From the NCBI GenBank assembly GCA_902784755.1, contig CACZVX010000006.1, forward strand, positions 1 to 58,369: a DNA stretch of 58,369 nucleotides, written 5' to 3'. Source of the DNA: an uncultured Prevotellaceae bacterium (GTDB lineage Bacteria; Bacteroidota; Bacteroidia; Bacteroidales; Bacteroidaceae). Position numbers and translations under genes: made by a program. Shown here in pieces: positions 50,998 to 58,369 of this stretch (positions are counted from its first letter, which is position 1; every line of letters begins with the position of its first letter). Under the pieces are notes generated by a model. That model saw only the letters and a list, made by a program, of their open reading frames with translations, ran no database searches and had not been told where the DNA came from.

Positions 50998-51273
50998 ATG
51001 TATTTAGACAAAGAAAAGAAAGAAGAGATTTTCGGCAAGTTCAGCCACAATGGTAACGCAGCAGATACTGGTTCAGCTGAAAGCCAGATTGCCCTTTTCT
51101 CTTATCGCATTGCTCATCTGACTGAGCACCTGAAGAAAAACCACAAGGACAATGTGACCGCCCGTTCACTGACTATGCTCGTTGGTAAGCGCCGCGCTCT
51201 CCTTGACTATCTGAAGGATCGCGATATCAATCGTTATCGTGCGATTGTAAAGGCTCTGGGTCTGCGTCGATAA
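50998..51273 (+). CDS. rpsO: 30S ribosomal protein S15
   Basis: Binds 16S rRNA in the central domain and nucleates platform assembly. Start at the ATG giving MYLDKEKKEE; upstream in-frame GTG would add 21 unconserved residues. Conserved DTGSAESQIALFSYRI, LTEHLKKNHKDNVTARSL and LVGKRRALLDYLK are present. 91 residues, as expected (about 89). Its last 47 bases overlap the 3' end of folK on the other strand. Confidence 0.97.
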   Translation: MYLDKEKKEEIFGKFSHNGNAADTGSAESQIALFSYRIAHLTEHLKKNHKDNVTARSLTMLVGKRRALLDYLKDRDINRYRAIVKALGLRR

Positions 51274-51694
51274 TCTCACGCAAAGGAACCATTACAAAAT
51301 CCCTCATCCACATCAACGGATGGGGGATTTTTAGTTCTGGCTCATCCACCACCCAGTCGTCATAAAGAAGAATGTCGATATCGATGGGACGGTCTTTATA
51401 TGAAGCCTTTTCTCCACTGTTATGTGAGGCTGTTTTTTCTTTACGACCGAGCGTGCGTTCTATTTTTTGTGTTGTACGAAGAACTTGCATAGGAGTGAGT
51501 GTCGTCATCACTTTCACAGCCGCATTTACAAACTGATTCTCCGATTCAAAGCCCCATGGCTCTGTTTCATAAAGAGCTGATTGGCGAACTACATCGCCAA
51601 CCAGCTCTCTTATTTTTTCTATCGCCAAACGGATATTCTCCCGTTTGTTGCCGAGATTCGAGCCTAAAGATAAATATACTGTATGCATAATCAT
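51227..51694 (-). CDS. folK: 2-amino-4-hydroxy-6-hydroxymethyldihydropteridine pyrophosphokinase
   Basis: Transfers pyrophosphate from ATP to the pterin in folate synthesis. Family motifs SLGSNLGNKRENI, YETEPWGFESENQFVNAAV and RPIDIDILLYDD are clear. 155 residues is normal. Start may be this ATG or one two codons later. It closes the operon ftsX-DUF3098-uppP-truB-queA-folK, 41 bases after queA; the spacer holds a GC-rich palindrome (CCTCC...GGGGG, about 51705-51730). Overlaps rpsO tail-to-tail by 47 bases. Confidence 0.95.
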   Translation of the reverse strand: MIMHTVYLSLGSNLGNKRENIRLAIEKIRELVGDVVRQSALYETEPWGFESENQFVNAAVKVMTTLTPMQVLRTTQKIERTLGRKEKTASHNSGEKASYKDRPIDIDILLYDDWVVDEPELKIPHPLMWMRDFVMVPLREIIDADPEPLQSHDND

Positions 51695-51735
51695 ATTCCG
51701 TAGGCCCTCCTCCCCTTGTGGGGGTCTGGAGAGGT

Positions 51736-52854
51736 TTAGTCGTCTAAAATCAACATGGCATCACCATAGCAACCGAACTTATAACCGTTCTTCACGGCCA
51801 AATCATAACCCTTCATCACGAGATCATAACCACCAAAGGCAGCTGTCTCCATCAGTAAGGTAGAATAAGGATGATAGAAATTGGCTATCATCGTGTCGGC
51901 TATGCCAAATTCATAAGGCGGGAAGATAAACTTATTAGTCCATCCCTCATATTCCTTCAGCAATTTATCAGTACCCATGGCTGTCTCTGTAGCCTTAGCC
52001 ACACTGGTTCCTACCACACAGACGTGACGACCTTCAGCCTTCGTAGAGTTCACCAAATCACAGCATTCCTTCGAAACGAACATCTGCTCAGAATCCATCT
52101 TATGCTTTGTGAGATCTTCCACTTCAATGTCATGGAAGTTACCCAAAGCACAATGGAGTGTGATATAAGCGAAGTTGATGCCTTTGATTTCCATGCGTTT
52201 CAACATCTCACGACTGAAATGAAGACCTGAGGCAGGAGCGGTCACAGCTCCTTCTTCCTTAGCAAAGAGACATTGGAAGTCATCCATGTCTTCCTCTGTA
52301 GCAGGACGGCGGTCCACAATATAATGCGGCAGCGGAGCCTCACCCAATGCATAAAGCTCACGCTTAAATTCATCATGTGGACAGTCATAAAGGAAACGAA
52401 GCGTACGGCCACGACTGGTTGTATTGTCAATAACCTCTGCCACCATCGTACCACTGTCATCGAAGAACAACTTATTACCGATACGGATTTTGCGGGCAGG
52501 CTCTACAAGCACATCCCACAAACGCATCTCCTCATTCAGTTCGCGAAGCAGAAACACTTCAATTTTGGCATCAGTCTTTTCCTTAGTACCATATAGACGG
52601 GCAGGAAAGACTTTCGTATCATTAAACACAAATGTATCCCCTTCGTCAAAATAGTCCAGTACATTACGGAAATCGAGAAAAACAGGATTGCCCTCTTTAT
52701 CCTTTAAGGGCTCTCCGTTCTCATCGGTCCTGAACATATCTATCTTCTGTGACTTACGATGCAGCACCATCAATTTGCATTCATCGCGATGCAAAGGAGG
52801 ATTCAGCGCAATCTGCTCTTCAGGCAGACGGAATTTGAATTGTGACAGTTTCAT
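51736..52854 (-). CDS. queA: S-adenosylmethionine:tRNA ribosyltransferase-isomerase
   Basis: Adds the ribosyl part of SAM to preQ1 in tRNA to form epoxyqueuosine. Motifs FRLPEEQIALNPP at the start, DEGDTFVFNDTKVFPARLYG, and APASGLHFS are typical. 372 residues, a little longer than the common 345-360, the extra being in a loop near residues 40-60. Follows truB by 12 bases in one operon. Confidence 0.95.
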   Translation of the reverse strand: MKLSQFKFRLPEEQIALNPPLHRDECKLMVLHRKSQKIDMFRTDENGEPLKDKEGNPVFLDFRNVLDYFDEGDTFVFNDTKVFPARLYGTKEKTDAKIEVFLLRELNEEMRLWDVLVEPARKIRIGNKLFFDDSGTMVAEVIDNTTSRGRTLRFLYDCPHDEFKRELYALGEAPLPHYIVDRRPATEEDMDDFQCLFAKEEGAVTAPASGLHFSREMLKRMEIKGINFAYITLHCALGNFHDIEVEDLTKHKMDSEQMFVSKECCDLVNSTKAEGRHVCVVGTSVAKATETAMGTDKLLKEYEGWTNKFIFPPYEFGIADTMIANFYHPYSTLLMETAAFGGYDLVMKGYDLAVKNGYKFGCYGDAMLILDD

Positions 52855-52866
52855 ATGTATAATGTT

Positions 52867-53583
52867 TCAATTTTCAGATTTACGAAAGTCTTCAATTTCT
52901 TGTTTCTCCAACCATTCCTTGAAGTTGTCAAAGGTGTGGCAGTCTTCAATGCGAACATCTCCAGCTTTTGTCCGACATAGAGCCGTCAGATATGCCCCAC
53001 TATCCAAAGCCTCTCCGATGTCGCGGGCTAAAGAACGGATGTAAGTGCCTTTACCACAAACCACCCGAATGCTCATCTGCATCTTCTCGGGGTCAAAGTC
53101 GGTAAGTTCAATCTCATCTATACGCACACGTTTGGGCTGCAGCTCCACTTTCTGGCCTTTACGCATCAGTTCATAAGCACGATCACCCTTTATCATACAG
53201 GCGCTGTAGGCTGGTGGCACTTGGTCAATATCACCTTCAAACCGCTTCAGCACCTCTTCCACTTTCTTACGGGTAATATGAGCCGTGGGATATTCCTGGT
53301 TCACAGGATGCTCCATATCGTAGCTCACGGTTGTTGCCCCAAGTTGGAGTGTGGCGGTATATTCTTTTGTATGTTTCTGCAGCTCTTCTATCTGTTTAGT
53401 TGCTCTTCCCGTACAAAGAATGAGTACTCCCGTTGCCAAAGGGTCAAGTGTTCCAGCATGTCCTATCTTTACCTTATAGCCCAGATGCTTGGAAAGCACA
53501 TAGCGGATATGTGCCAAAGCGCCGAAACTCGACATTTTGTAGGGCTTATTAATGCCTAAAATGACTCCTTCCTTGAAATTCAT
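52867..53583 (-). CDS. truB: tRNA pseudouridine-55 synthase
   Basis: Forms pseudouridine 55 in the T loop of tRNAs. The catalytic aspartate lies in GHAGTLDPLATGVL near residue 45, and the RSLARDIGEAL motif is in the C-terminal half. 238 residues, a short TruB without a PUA domain, usual for Bacteroidota. Starts within one base of the uppP stop, indicating translational coupling. Confidence 0.95.
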   Translation of the reverse strand: MNFKEGVILGINKPYKMSSFGALAHIRYVLSKHLGYKVKIGHAGTLDPLATGVLILCTGRATKQIEELQKHTKEYTATLQLGATTVSYDMEHPVNQEYPTAHITRKKVEEVLKRFEGDIDQVPPAYSACMIKGDRAYELMRKGQKVELQPKRVRIDEIELTDFDPEKMQMSIRVVCGKGTYIRSLARDIGEALDSGAYLTALCRTKAGDVRIEDCHTFDNFKEWLEKQEIEDFRKSEN

Positions 53584-54461
53584 CAGTCAACCATTGAGAG
53601 TGAATGCCCTGTAAAGATAAGGACGAGGATGATCAGGCCGACGATGATACGATAGATACCGAAGGCCTTGAATCCGTATTTTGACACAAAGTTCACGAAC
53701 CATTTCATAGCCAGTAAGGCCACGATGAAGGCCACCACACAACCCACGATGAGCATAGTGATGTTACTCGTGGTTGCCCATGCCCCACCCTCTTTCATCA
53801 GGTCGAAGAGATCGAGCACGGTGGCACCGGCCATAGTAGGAACGGCCAGGAAGAAAGAGAACTCCGCAGCACGGCGGCGGGTCAATCCCTGCGCCATACC
53901 TCCCACAATGGTTGCCATAGAACGTGAAACACCAGGAATCACGGATATACACTGAAACAAACCGATATTGAAGGCTCGTTTTTCGTTCACTTCCAACTTC
54001 TCATCAGGTTTGCTGAATATCTTATCGCAGTAGAGCATGAAAATACCACCGAGCACCAGCATAATGGCTACAACCAAAACGCTATCGAGCAACCAATCCA
54101 GCAGACCAGACTTCTTTGCCAATAACCCGATAACCACAGCTGGTACAACACCCACAATAAGCAACCAATAGAAATAGAATTTATGTTTCAGCTTTCCAAA
54201 TACAGAAGCACCTTCGGGGGCTGGAGTATGATCAATTTTAAAGAAGCGGTTCCAATAAAGGCAGACCACAGAAAGGATGGCACCAAACTGGATGATAAAT
54301 GTAAAAGCATGCACAAAAGCCGCCATGGTGGGATCATCCTGCATTCGCTCCGTCACACCCAGCAGATTCTGGGTAATAATCATATGACCTGTTGAGGAAA
54401 CAGGAAGAAACTCTGTGAGTCCCTCCACAATGGCAATAATGATAGTCTCAAGCAGTGTCAT
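53583..54461 (-). CDS. uppP: Undecaprenyl-diphosphatase
   Basis: Recycles the lipid carrier of peptidoglycan and O-antigen by dephosphorylating undecaprenyl diphosphate; overexpression gives bacitracin resistance. Polytopic protein with the two BacA signatures EGLTEFLPVSSTGHMI at the N-terminus and PGVSRSMATIVGGMA in the middle. 292 residues, slightly over the family norm (about 270). One-base overlaps with both neighbours. Confidence 0.96.
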   Translation of the reverse strand: MTLLETIIIAIVEGLTEFLPVSSTGHMIITQNLLGVTERMQDDPTMAAFVHAFTFIIQFGAILSVVCLYWNRFFKIDHTPAPEGASVFGKLKHKFYFYWLLIVGVVPAVVIGLLAKKSGLLDWLLDSVLVVAIMLVLGGIFMLYCDKIFSKPDEKLEVNEKRAFNIGLFQCISVIPGVSRSMATIVGGMAQGLTRRRAAEFSFFLAVPTMAGATVLDLFDLMKEGGAWATTSNITMLIVGCVVAFIVALLAMKWFVNFVSKYGFKAFGIYRIIVGLIILVLIFTGHSLSMVD

Positions 54462-54712
54462 TATTCAGCCTTTTCGTTGGTTTCCTTATCTTTCGACTTA
54501 TAAATAATGGCAACAATAATGCTCACAAATCCTATGAAAGTCACTAAGGGAGCCACCTTGATATGCAGGGCTGAGAAAATTTCAGGATTATACTGCTGCT
54601 CTGTGGAACCGCTACTGCTCATCAGGATAAAACCTAAAATGACAATAGCCATTCCGATAGCCAACAAAATGAAATTCATCTTGCCAAAAGCCAAATTCTT
54701 CTTATCTTCCAT
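54461..54712 (-). CDS. DUF3098 small membrane protein
   Basis: An 83-residue protein with two predicted transmembrane helices (about residues 15-32 and 50-68) and charged ends. DUF3098 proteins are found between ftsX and uppP across Bacteroidota. Function unknown; position suggests a link with division or envelope synthesis. Confidence 0.88.
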   Translation of the reverse strand: MEDKKNLAFGKMNFILLAIGMAIVILGFILMSSSGSTEQQYNPEIFSALHIKVAPLVTFIGFVSIIVAIIYKSKDKETNEKAE

Positions 54713-54742
54713 ATTGTTTTATTTTTTAGCCGGATACCCGGA

Positions 54743-55621
54743 TTAAATTTTATAAAGATCGCCCGCTGTCATACGCAGGAACTTATTAACTGACACATAA
54801 GAACAGAGCAGCGTGATAAGCAGTCCGAAAATAAAGACAGAAGCTGCCGTTATGACCATCACCTGCCATGTAATCACCATCAGCACATCAGGCTCATAAT
54901 ACCACAGTGCATATATGCCTCCAGCCAGCACCAGACATGCAATGATAGAGGCAATAAAGCCAATCGTGATGCTTCGCTTGAGGAAAGGACGGCGGATAAA
55001 ACCCCAAGAAGCACCAACCAGTTTCATCGTTCGAATCGTGAAACGGCGGGCATAAACGCTCAATCTGACACTGTTATTAATTAAGGAGAAGGATACTATG
55101 GCCAGCAATACAGCCAGTATCAATAGCACAATATTTATCTTCCTCAGATTCTTGTTCACCGAATCAATGAGCATTTGCGGATAGGTAATCTCCGTTACCT
55201 GGGCATTCTTTTTCAGTTCTTTGGCAATCCATTTCAGCGAGTCAATGTTGGCGAAATCGGCTTTCAGTTGCAGTTCCACACTGCCCACAAAAGGATTCAC
55301 GCCCACAAACTCACTGGGGTCGGCACCTAATTCTTTCGTCTGCGCCTTCAGCACTTCTTCTTTGCTGATATAAGTCAGGTTATAGATGTAGCGCTTTTTT
55401 TTCAAATCAGCACAGAGTTTCTGAGCCTCGGGGTTCGTCATATCCTCCGAGAGCATCAGGGTCACCGTAAGATTCTCTTTTACGTAATTAGAAAGATTGC
55501 GTGCTGTCAGCACAGAGAACACCACCATACCCAACAAAATAAGGACCATGGCGGTGCTTATACATAATGTTACAACCTGCAAGCCTCCATGGCTGCGGGT
55601 CTTTTTCTTTTTCTTTGCCAT
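54743..55621 (-). CDS. ftsX: Cell division protein FtsX
   Basis: Membrane partner of the FtsE ATPase that activates peptidoglycan hydrolases at the septum. Four helices in FtsX layout: one near the N-terminus (about residues 18-40), an extracytoplasmic domain (about 45-160), and three more at about 165-185, 215-240 and 255-280. 292 residues is standard. First gene of the operon running through folK; no ftsE beside it. Confidence 0.93.
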   Translation of the reverse strand: MAKKKKKTRSHGGLQVVTLCISTAMVLILLGMVVFSVLTARNLSNYVKENLTVTLMLSEDMTNPEAQKLCADLKKKRYIYNLTYISKEEVLKAQTKELGADPSEFVGVNPFVGSVELQLKADFANIDSLKWIAKELKKNAQVTEITYPQMLIDSVNKNLRKINIVLLILAVLLAIVSFSLINNSVRLSVYARRFTIRTMKLVGASWGFIRRPFLKRSITIGFIASIIACLVLAGGIYALWYYEPDVLMVITWQVMVITAASVFIFGLLITLLCSYVSVNKFLRMTAGDLYKI

Positions 55622-55653
55622 TACAAATTGGTCCTATGATACCTAAAGTAATG

Positions 55654-55661
55654 CAAAGATA
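55654..55661 (-). promoter_or_regulatory. Promoter -7 box of the ftsX operon
   Basis: Minus-strand TATCTTTG, 32 bases before the ftsX start, with a TTG about 21 bases further upstream. Confidence 0.65.
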
Positions 55662-55726
55662 CAAAATCAAGCTCCCGTTTTGCAAGCTTTTTAATCAAAA
55701 TTAACACCCCCACCCTTCTTTTTAAA

Positions 55727-55765
55727 TTTTTACCTTTTTACTTTTTTACCTTTTTACTATCTTTG
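55727..55765 (+). promoter_or_regulatory. Promoter of the radical SAM gene next to an 8-bp tandem repeat
   Basis: The -7 box TATCTTTG (55758-55765) lies 10 bases before the ATG. The region just upstream is four units of TTTTTACC/TTTTTACT (55727-55758) that end in the first base of the -7 box and replace any -33 element. Slippage in this tract would change promoter spacing. Confidence 0.5.
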
Positions 55766-55775
55766 CACCCACATT

Positions 55776-56555
55776 ATGAGTACGATTATCTATCCTTCGC
55801 CCATTTTCGGGCCTGTTCACAGTCGGCGCTTAGGCGTTTCGCTAGGCATCAACCTGCTGCCTGCCGATGGCAAAGTGTGTACCTTCGACTGCATTTATTG
55901 CGAATGTGGCTTCAATGCCGATCATCATCCTAAAAAGAAGATGCCCACCCGTGAAGAAGTGGCCAAAGCCCTCGAAGCCCAGCTTCAGGATATGCAGAAG
56001 AATGGTCCTCATCCTGATGTTCTCACTTTTGCGGGTAATGGTGAACCAACGGCGAATCCTCATTTTCCGGAAATCATCGAAGACACCATCTGCTTGCGAA
56101 ACAAATATTTTCCTGATGCTAAGGTCAGCGTGCTTTCAAATGCCACTCTCATCTCTCGTCCGAAAATTCACGATGCCTTGATGAAGGTGGACAATAATAT
56201 ACAGAAACTCGACACTATCGATGCTGCCTATATATATAAGGTGGACCGTCCTGAAGGAGAATGGTATCAAGTGGATCAGGTCATTGAAGGGTTGAAGCGT
56301 TTCAATGGCCACGTTATTATACAGACCATGTTTCTGAAAGGTTCTTATAAGGGGGAGAGCGTCAACAATACCGGTGAAGAATATGTCGGCCCATGGCTTG
56401 ATGCGGTGAAAGTGATAGCGCCACAACAGGTGATGATCTATACCATAGACCGCGAAACACCAGCGCAAGGCCTGCTAAAAGCCACCCACGAGGAACTCGA
56501 TGACATCCGTGACCGTGTCCTTGCCTTAGGCATTCCTTGTACAGCAAGTTATTAA
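55776..56555 (+). CDS. Radical SAM protein (COG0731-like)
   Basis: Radical SAM enzyme with the cluster-binding motif CTFDCIYC near residues 34-41, preceded by SRRLGVSLGINLLP, and GNGEPTANP in the SAM-binding part. 259 residues, no extra cysteine-rich C-terminal domain. It belongs to the group annotated as tRNA wyosine-synthesis-like or generic Fe-S oxidoreductases; the substrate is unknown. Single gene with its own promoter. Confidence 0.85.
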   Translation: MSTIIYPSPIFGPVHSRRLGVSLGINLLPADGKVCTFDCIYCECGFNADHHPKKKMPTREEVAKALEAQLQDMQKNGPHPDVLTFAGNGEPTANPHFPEIIEDTICLRNKYFPDAKVSVLSNATLISRPKIHDALMKVDNNIQKLDTIDAAYIYKVDRPEGEWYQVDQVIEGLKRFNGHVIIQTMFLKGSYKGESVNNTGEEYVGPWLDAVKVIAPQQVMIYTIDRETPAQGLLKATHEELDDIRDRVLALGIPCTASY

Positions 56556-56581
56556 TTTCCGAATCACCACAAGAGGCACTT

Positions 56582-56669
56582 TGTCTCTTTGCCAAAGAAG
56601 CATTGTCTCTTTGCCGTAGAAACAACGTCTCTTTGCCATAGAAGCAACGTAAGAATGCCATTGAAGCAA
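56582..56669. repeat. Four tandem 22-bp repeats between the radical SAM gene and lpxA
   Basis: Units at 56582-56603, 56604-56625, 56626-56647 and 56648-56669, each 22 bases with the pattern GTCTCTTTGCC..AGAAGCAA. The first three are nearly identical, the fourth diverged at its start. The period is not a multiple of three and there is no gene. Confidence 0.65.
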
Positions 56670-56683
56670 AGCCGTTTTTAATG

Positions 56684-56714
56684 AAAAAAAATGGACGAGT
56701 CTCACGACTCGCCC
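56684..56714 (-). terminator. Terminator after lpxA
   Basis: A 9-bp stem (56693-56701 with 56706-56714, loop TCAC, one G-U pair on the minus strand) followed by eight T on the minus strand. It lies 30 bases past the lpxA stop. Confidence 0.85.
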
Positions 56715-56744
56715 ACATCGCACGGTGTAAAAATAGGTATGATT

Positions 56745-57518
56745 TTACATCTTTCCGATAATTCCTAATTTAGTATTGCTGATGAAATTCACGATATTGC
56801 TTATCTCCAGACTATCGGGAACTTGCTCTTTCACCTGAATCACGGCATCAAACACAGAGGTCTGTCCGTGGAAAATCAAGCGGTAGGCATTGGCAATATG
56901 CTTCTGGACCTTTTCATCGACACCATGTGCGGTAAGCACCTGTGCATTAAGTCCGCCGTAACGGACAGGGTTGTCGTTGGCCACAATATAGGGAGGCACA
57001 TCCTTGGAGACGCGGCAACCGCTACTGAGCATTGAGCCGTTACCAATACGTACCTGCGGATTGACAATCACATTCGAAGAAAGAATCACACCGTTACCAA
57101 ACTCCGTATCGCCGGCTACCTTGGAGCCATAGCCAAACACGCAGCCATCGCCCACATGGGTATCATGAGAGAGATGAACACCTTCCATGATGAAGTTGCG
57201 GTTGCCAATACGGGTTTCACCGTCCTTGAAGGTGGCGCGGTTGATAACCACATTCTCACGGATGATATTTTCATCACCAATGACAAGTATCGTGGCATCG
57301 CCGCGATAACTGAAGTCCTGTGGAATGGCTCCCAGCACGGTATTCTGATGAATCTTGTTGCCACGCCCCATGCGTGTACCGTTCATCACGCTAACATAGG
57401 GATAGATGACACAGTCGTCACCAATCTCCACATCGTCTTCTATATATACGAAAGGATAGATGGTCACATTGTTGCCAATCTTCGCTTTCGGACTGATTAT
57501 TGCTTTGTCGCTGATCAT
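56745..57518 (-). CDS. lpxA: UDP-N-acetylglucosamine acyltransferase
   Basis: First step of lipid A synthesis. A left-handed beta-helix built of hexapeptide repeats ([IV]G..[AVT]..) from about residue 10 to 190, then the helical C-terminal part. The catalytic histidine is in VHLSHDTHVG near residue 120, and IRENVVINRAT and GGLNAQVL are typical. 257 residues as usual. It follows the outer-membrane channel gene by 22 bases. Confidence 0.95.
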   Translation of the reverse strand: MISDKAIISPKAKIGNNVTIYPFVYIEDDVEIGDDCVIYPYVSVMNGTRMGRGNKIHQNTVLGAIPQDFSYRGDATILVIGDENIIRENVVINRATFKDGETRIGNRNFIMEGVHLSHDTHVGDGCVFGYGSKVAGDTEFGNGVILSSNVIVNPQVRIGNGSMLSSGCRVSKDVPPYIVANDNPVRYGGLNAQVLTAHGVDEKVQKHIANAYRLIFHGQTSVFDAVIQVKEQVPDSLEISNIVNFISNTKLGIIGKM

Positions 57519-57540
57519 AATTTATCAATTTGAGGGTCTT

Positions 57541-58369
57541 CTATTTACTACCGCCACCGAGTGCCTGATAAAGACTTACTACGGCCTGCATTTTGTTGAA
57601 GTCGTCGGTGACTTTTGAAATCTCGGCATTGAGCAGCGAGTTCTGAGCCTGAATAACCTCGAGATAGGTGCTGGTAGATGAACTAACTAAGGCACGGGTG
57701 TCCTCGACGTTCTTCTTCAGCACTTCCACACGATGGGCATCCAGCTCGCTCTTCTTCTGGTAGGCATTATACTGCACAAGGGCATTGGAGACCTCGCTAC
57801 CAGCTGCGAGGACAGCATTCTGCCACGTGTTGTAGTCCTGCTCATACTGAGCCTTGGAAATCTTCAGGCCCTCCGTCAGTTTTCCGTTCATAAAGATGGG
57901 CTGCACCAACGAAGCCACGGCGGAAGCGAGAATCTTTCCTGGATTCACAATCATACCGCCACCACTGTTGGTATAAGAACCGGTTCCACTGATGGTAAGA
58001 CTGGGATAGAAACTGCTTGCCAAGTCCATCTCAGCAGCATGCACATCGGCACGGTTCTTCAACAACTGGATGCCTACGCCTGTTGCAAACTGCGAAGGTA
58101 ACACCTGATCGGCGAGTTTTCCGCGCTTGATGGTCTGGGCAGGCTGGCCTATCAGCAATGAGAGTGAATTCTCCACTTCACGAATCTGGCGCTTCATATC
58201 TTCTATCTGTGTCAGCACGCTGTAGTGGCTGGCTTCAGCACTCTGTACACTGGTAGAACGATAACGGCCCAACTGCATCTGCAGTTTCATCATGTCCCAA
58301 GTATCCTTGGTAAGACCAGACATGTCATTCAGTATCTCCAACTGACGGTCGAGCATCAGCAGCGTATAG
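57541..58369 (-). CDS. Outer membrane efflux channel (TolC/OprM type), 3' part only
   Basis: The frame is open to the window edge and continues beyond it; an ATG at 58356 is internal (the codons before it, YTLLM-like, belong to the protein). The visible 276 residues are the second outer-membrane efflux repeat: long coiled helices (RAD.HAAEMDLASSFYPSLTISGTG, NAVLAAGSEVSNAL) and the C-terminal segment ending QALGGGSK. It should form the outer-membrane part of an RND or ABC type exporter whose other parts would lie to the right. Confidence 0.88.
   Translation of the reverse strand, partial: YTLLMLDRQLEILNDMSGLTKDTWDMMKLQMQLGRYRSTSVQSAEASHYSVLTQIEDMKRQIREVENSLSLLIGQPAQTIKRGKLADQVLPSQFATGVGIQLLKNRADVHAAEMDLASSFYPSLTISGTGSYTNSGGGMIVNPGKILASAVASLVQPIFMNGKLTEGLKISKAQYEQDYNTWQNAVLAAGSEVSNALVQYNAYQKKSELDAHRVEVLKKNVEDTRALVSSSTSTYLEVIQAQNSLLNAEISKVTDDFNKMQAVVSLYQALGGGSK

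Noticed and set aside
56582-56669. 22-bp array considered as a CRISPR array
   Set aside because: Repeats are directly adjacent with no spacers.
56362-56718. Minus-strand open frame across the 22-bp repeats
   Set aside because: It runs through the tandem repeat and into the antisense of the radical SAM gene; no start signal and no family match.

Overview
The window looks like chromosomal DNA from a Bacteroidota bacterium, most likely Prevotellaceae (Prevotella, Segatella or Xylanibacter type). The evidence is SusC/SusD pairs, a fused MurF-alanine racemase, bifunctional Fkp, the order ftsX-DUF3098-uppP-truB-queA-folK, and the Bacteroidota promoter form TTTG-N19/20-TAnnTTTG in front of many genes. 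I see no rRNA, tRNA, CRISPR array, transposase or phage gene.

Positions 253-33806, all on the minus strand, form a pectin / rhamnogalacturonan-I utilisation locus. In transcription order it holds: an operon of PTS-type IIC permease, signal-peptide-bearing KduI isomerase and hexuronate-type MFS permease (33806-29903); two consecutive SusC-SusD pairs (29681-19729); a large unrecognised secreted protein (19575-17428); PL9 pectate lyase (17288-15849); two PL11 rhamnogalacturonan lyases, the first fused to a long beta-strand repeat region (15531-8903); rhamnogalacturonan acetylesterase and a multidomain pectin methylesterase (8758-3078); and a membrane-spanning AraC-type regulator with a hybrid-two-component sensor but no kinase or receiver (2997-253). 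Six of the secreted proteins end in the same short C-terminal tail, suggesting a shared sorting route (type IX-like). Inferred pathway: surface esterases and lyases cut pectin, SusCD pairs import unsaturated oligomers, enzymes outside the window release the 4-deoxy-5-keto-uronate, KduI isomerises it outside the cytoplasm, and the MFS and/or IIC permease brings it in.

Positions 33944-46383 hold cell-envelope and housekeeping genes: murF-alr, a small XRE-type repressor, GSCFA protein, Nudix hydrolase, Fkp (GDP-fucose synthesis), YfhO-type membrane protein, then pfs-luxS on the plus strand (SAM by-product recycling, AI-2) and a MATE exporter that overlaps luxS tail-to-tail. Positions 46388-58369 hold bipA, divergent tdh/kbl (threonine to glycine), rpsO, the folK-queA-truB-uppP-DUF3098-ftsX operon, a radical SAM enzyme, lpxA and the 3' part of an outer-membrane efflux channel cut by the window edge.

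Points most worth a second look: the exported KduI beside an orphan PTS IIC in a lineage that normally lacks PTS sugar uptake; the regulator that skips the phosphorelay; the unknown protein after the second SusD; in-frame insertion of related palindromic purine/pyrimidine elements in several unrelated genes (the GSCFA and Fkp copies encode the same peptide in the same frame); and several repeat arrays and operator-like sites in intergenic DNA.
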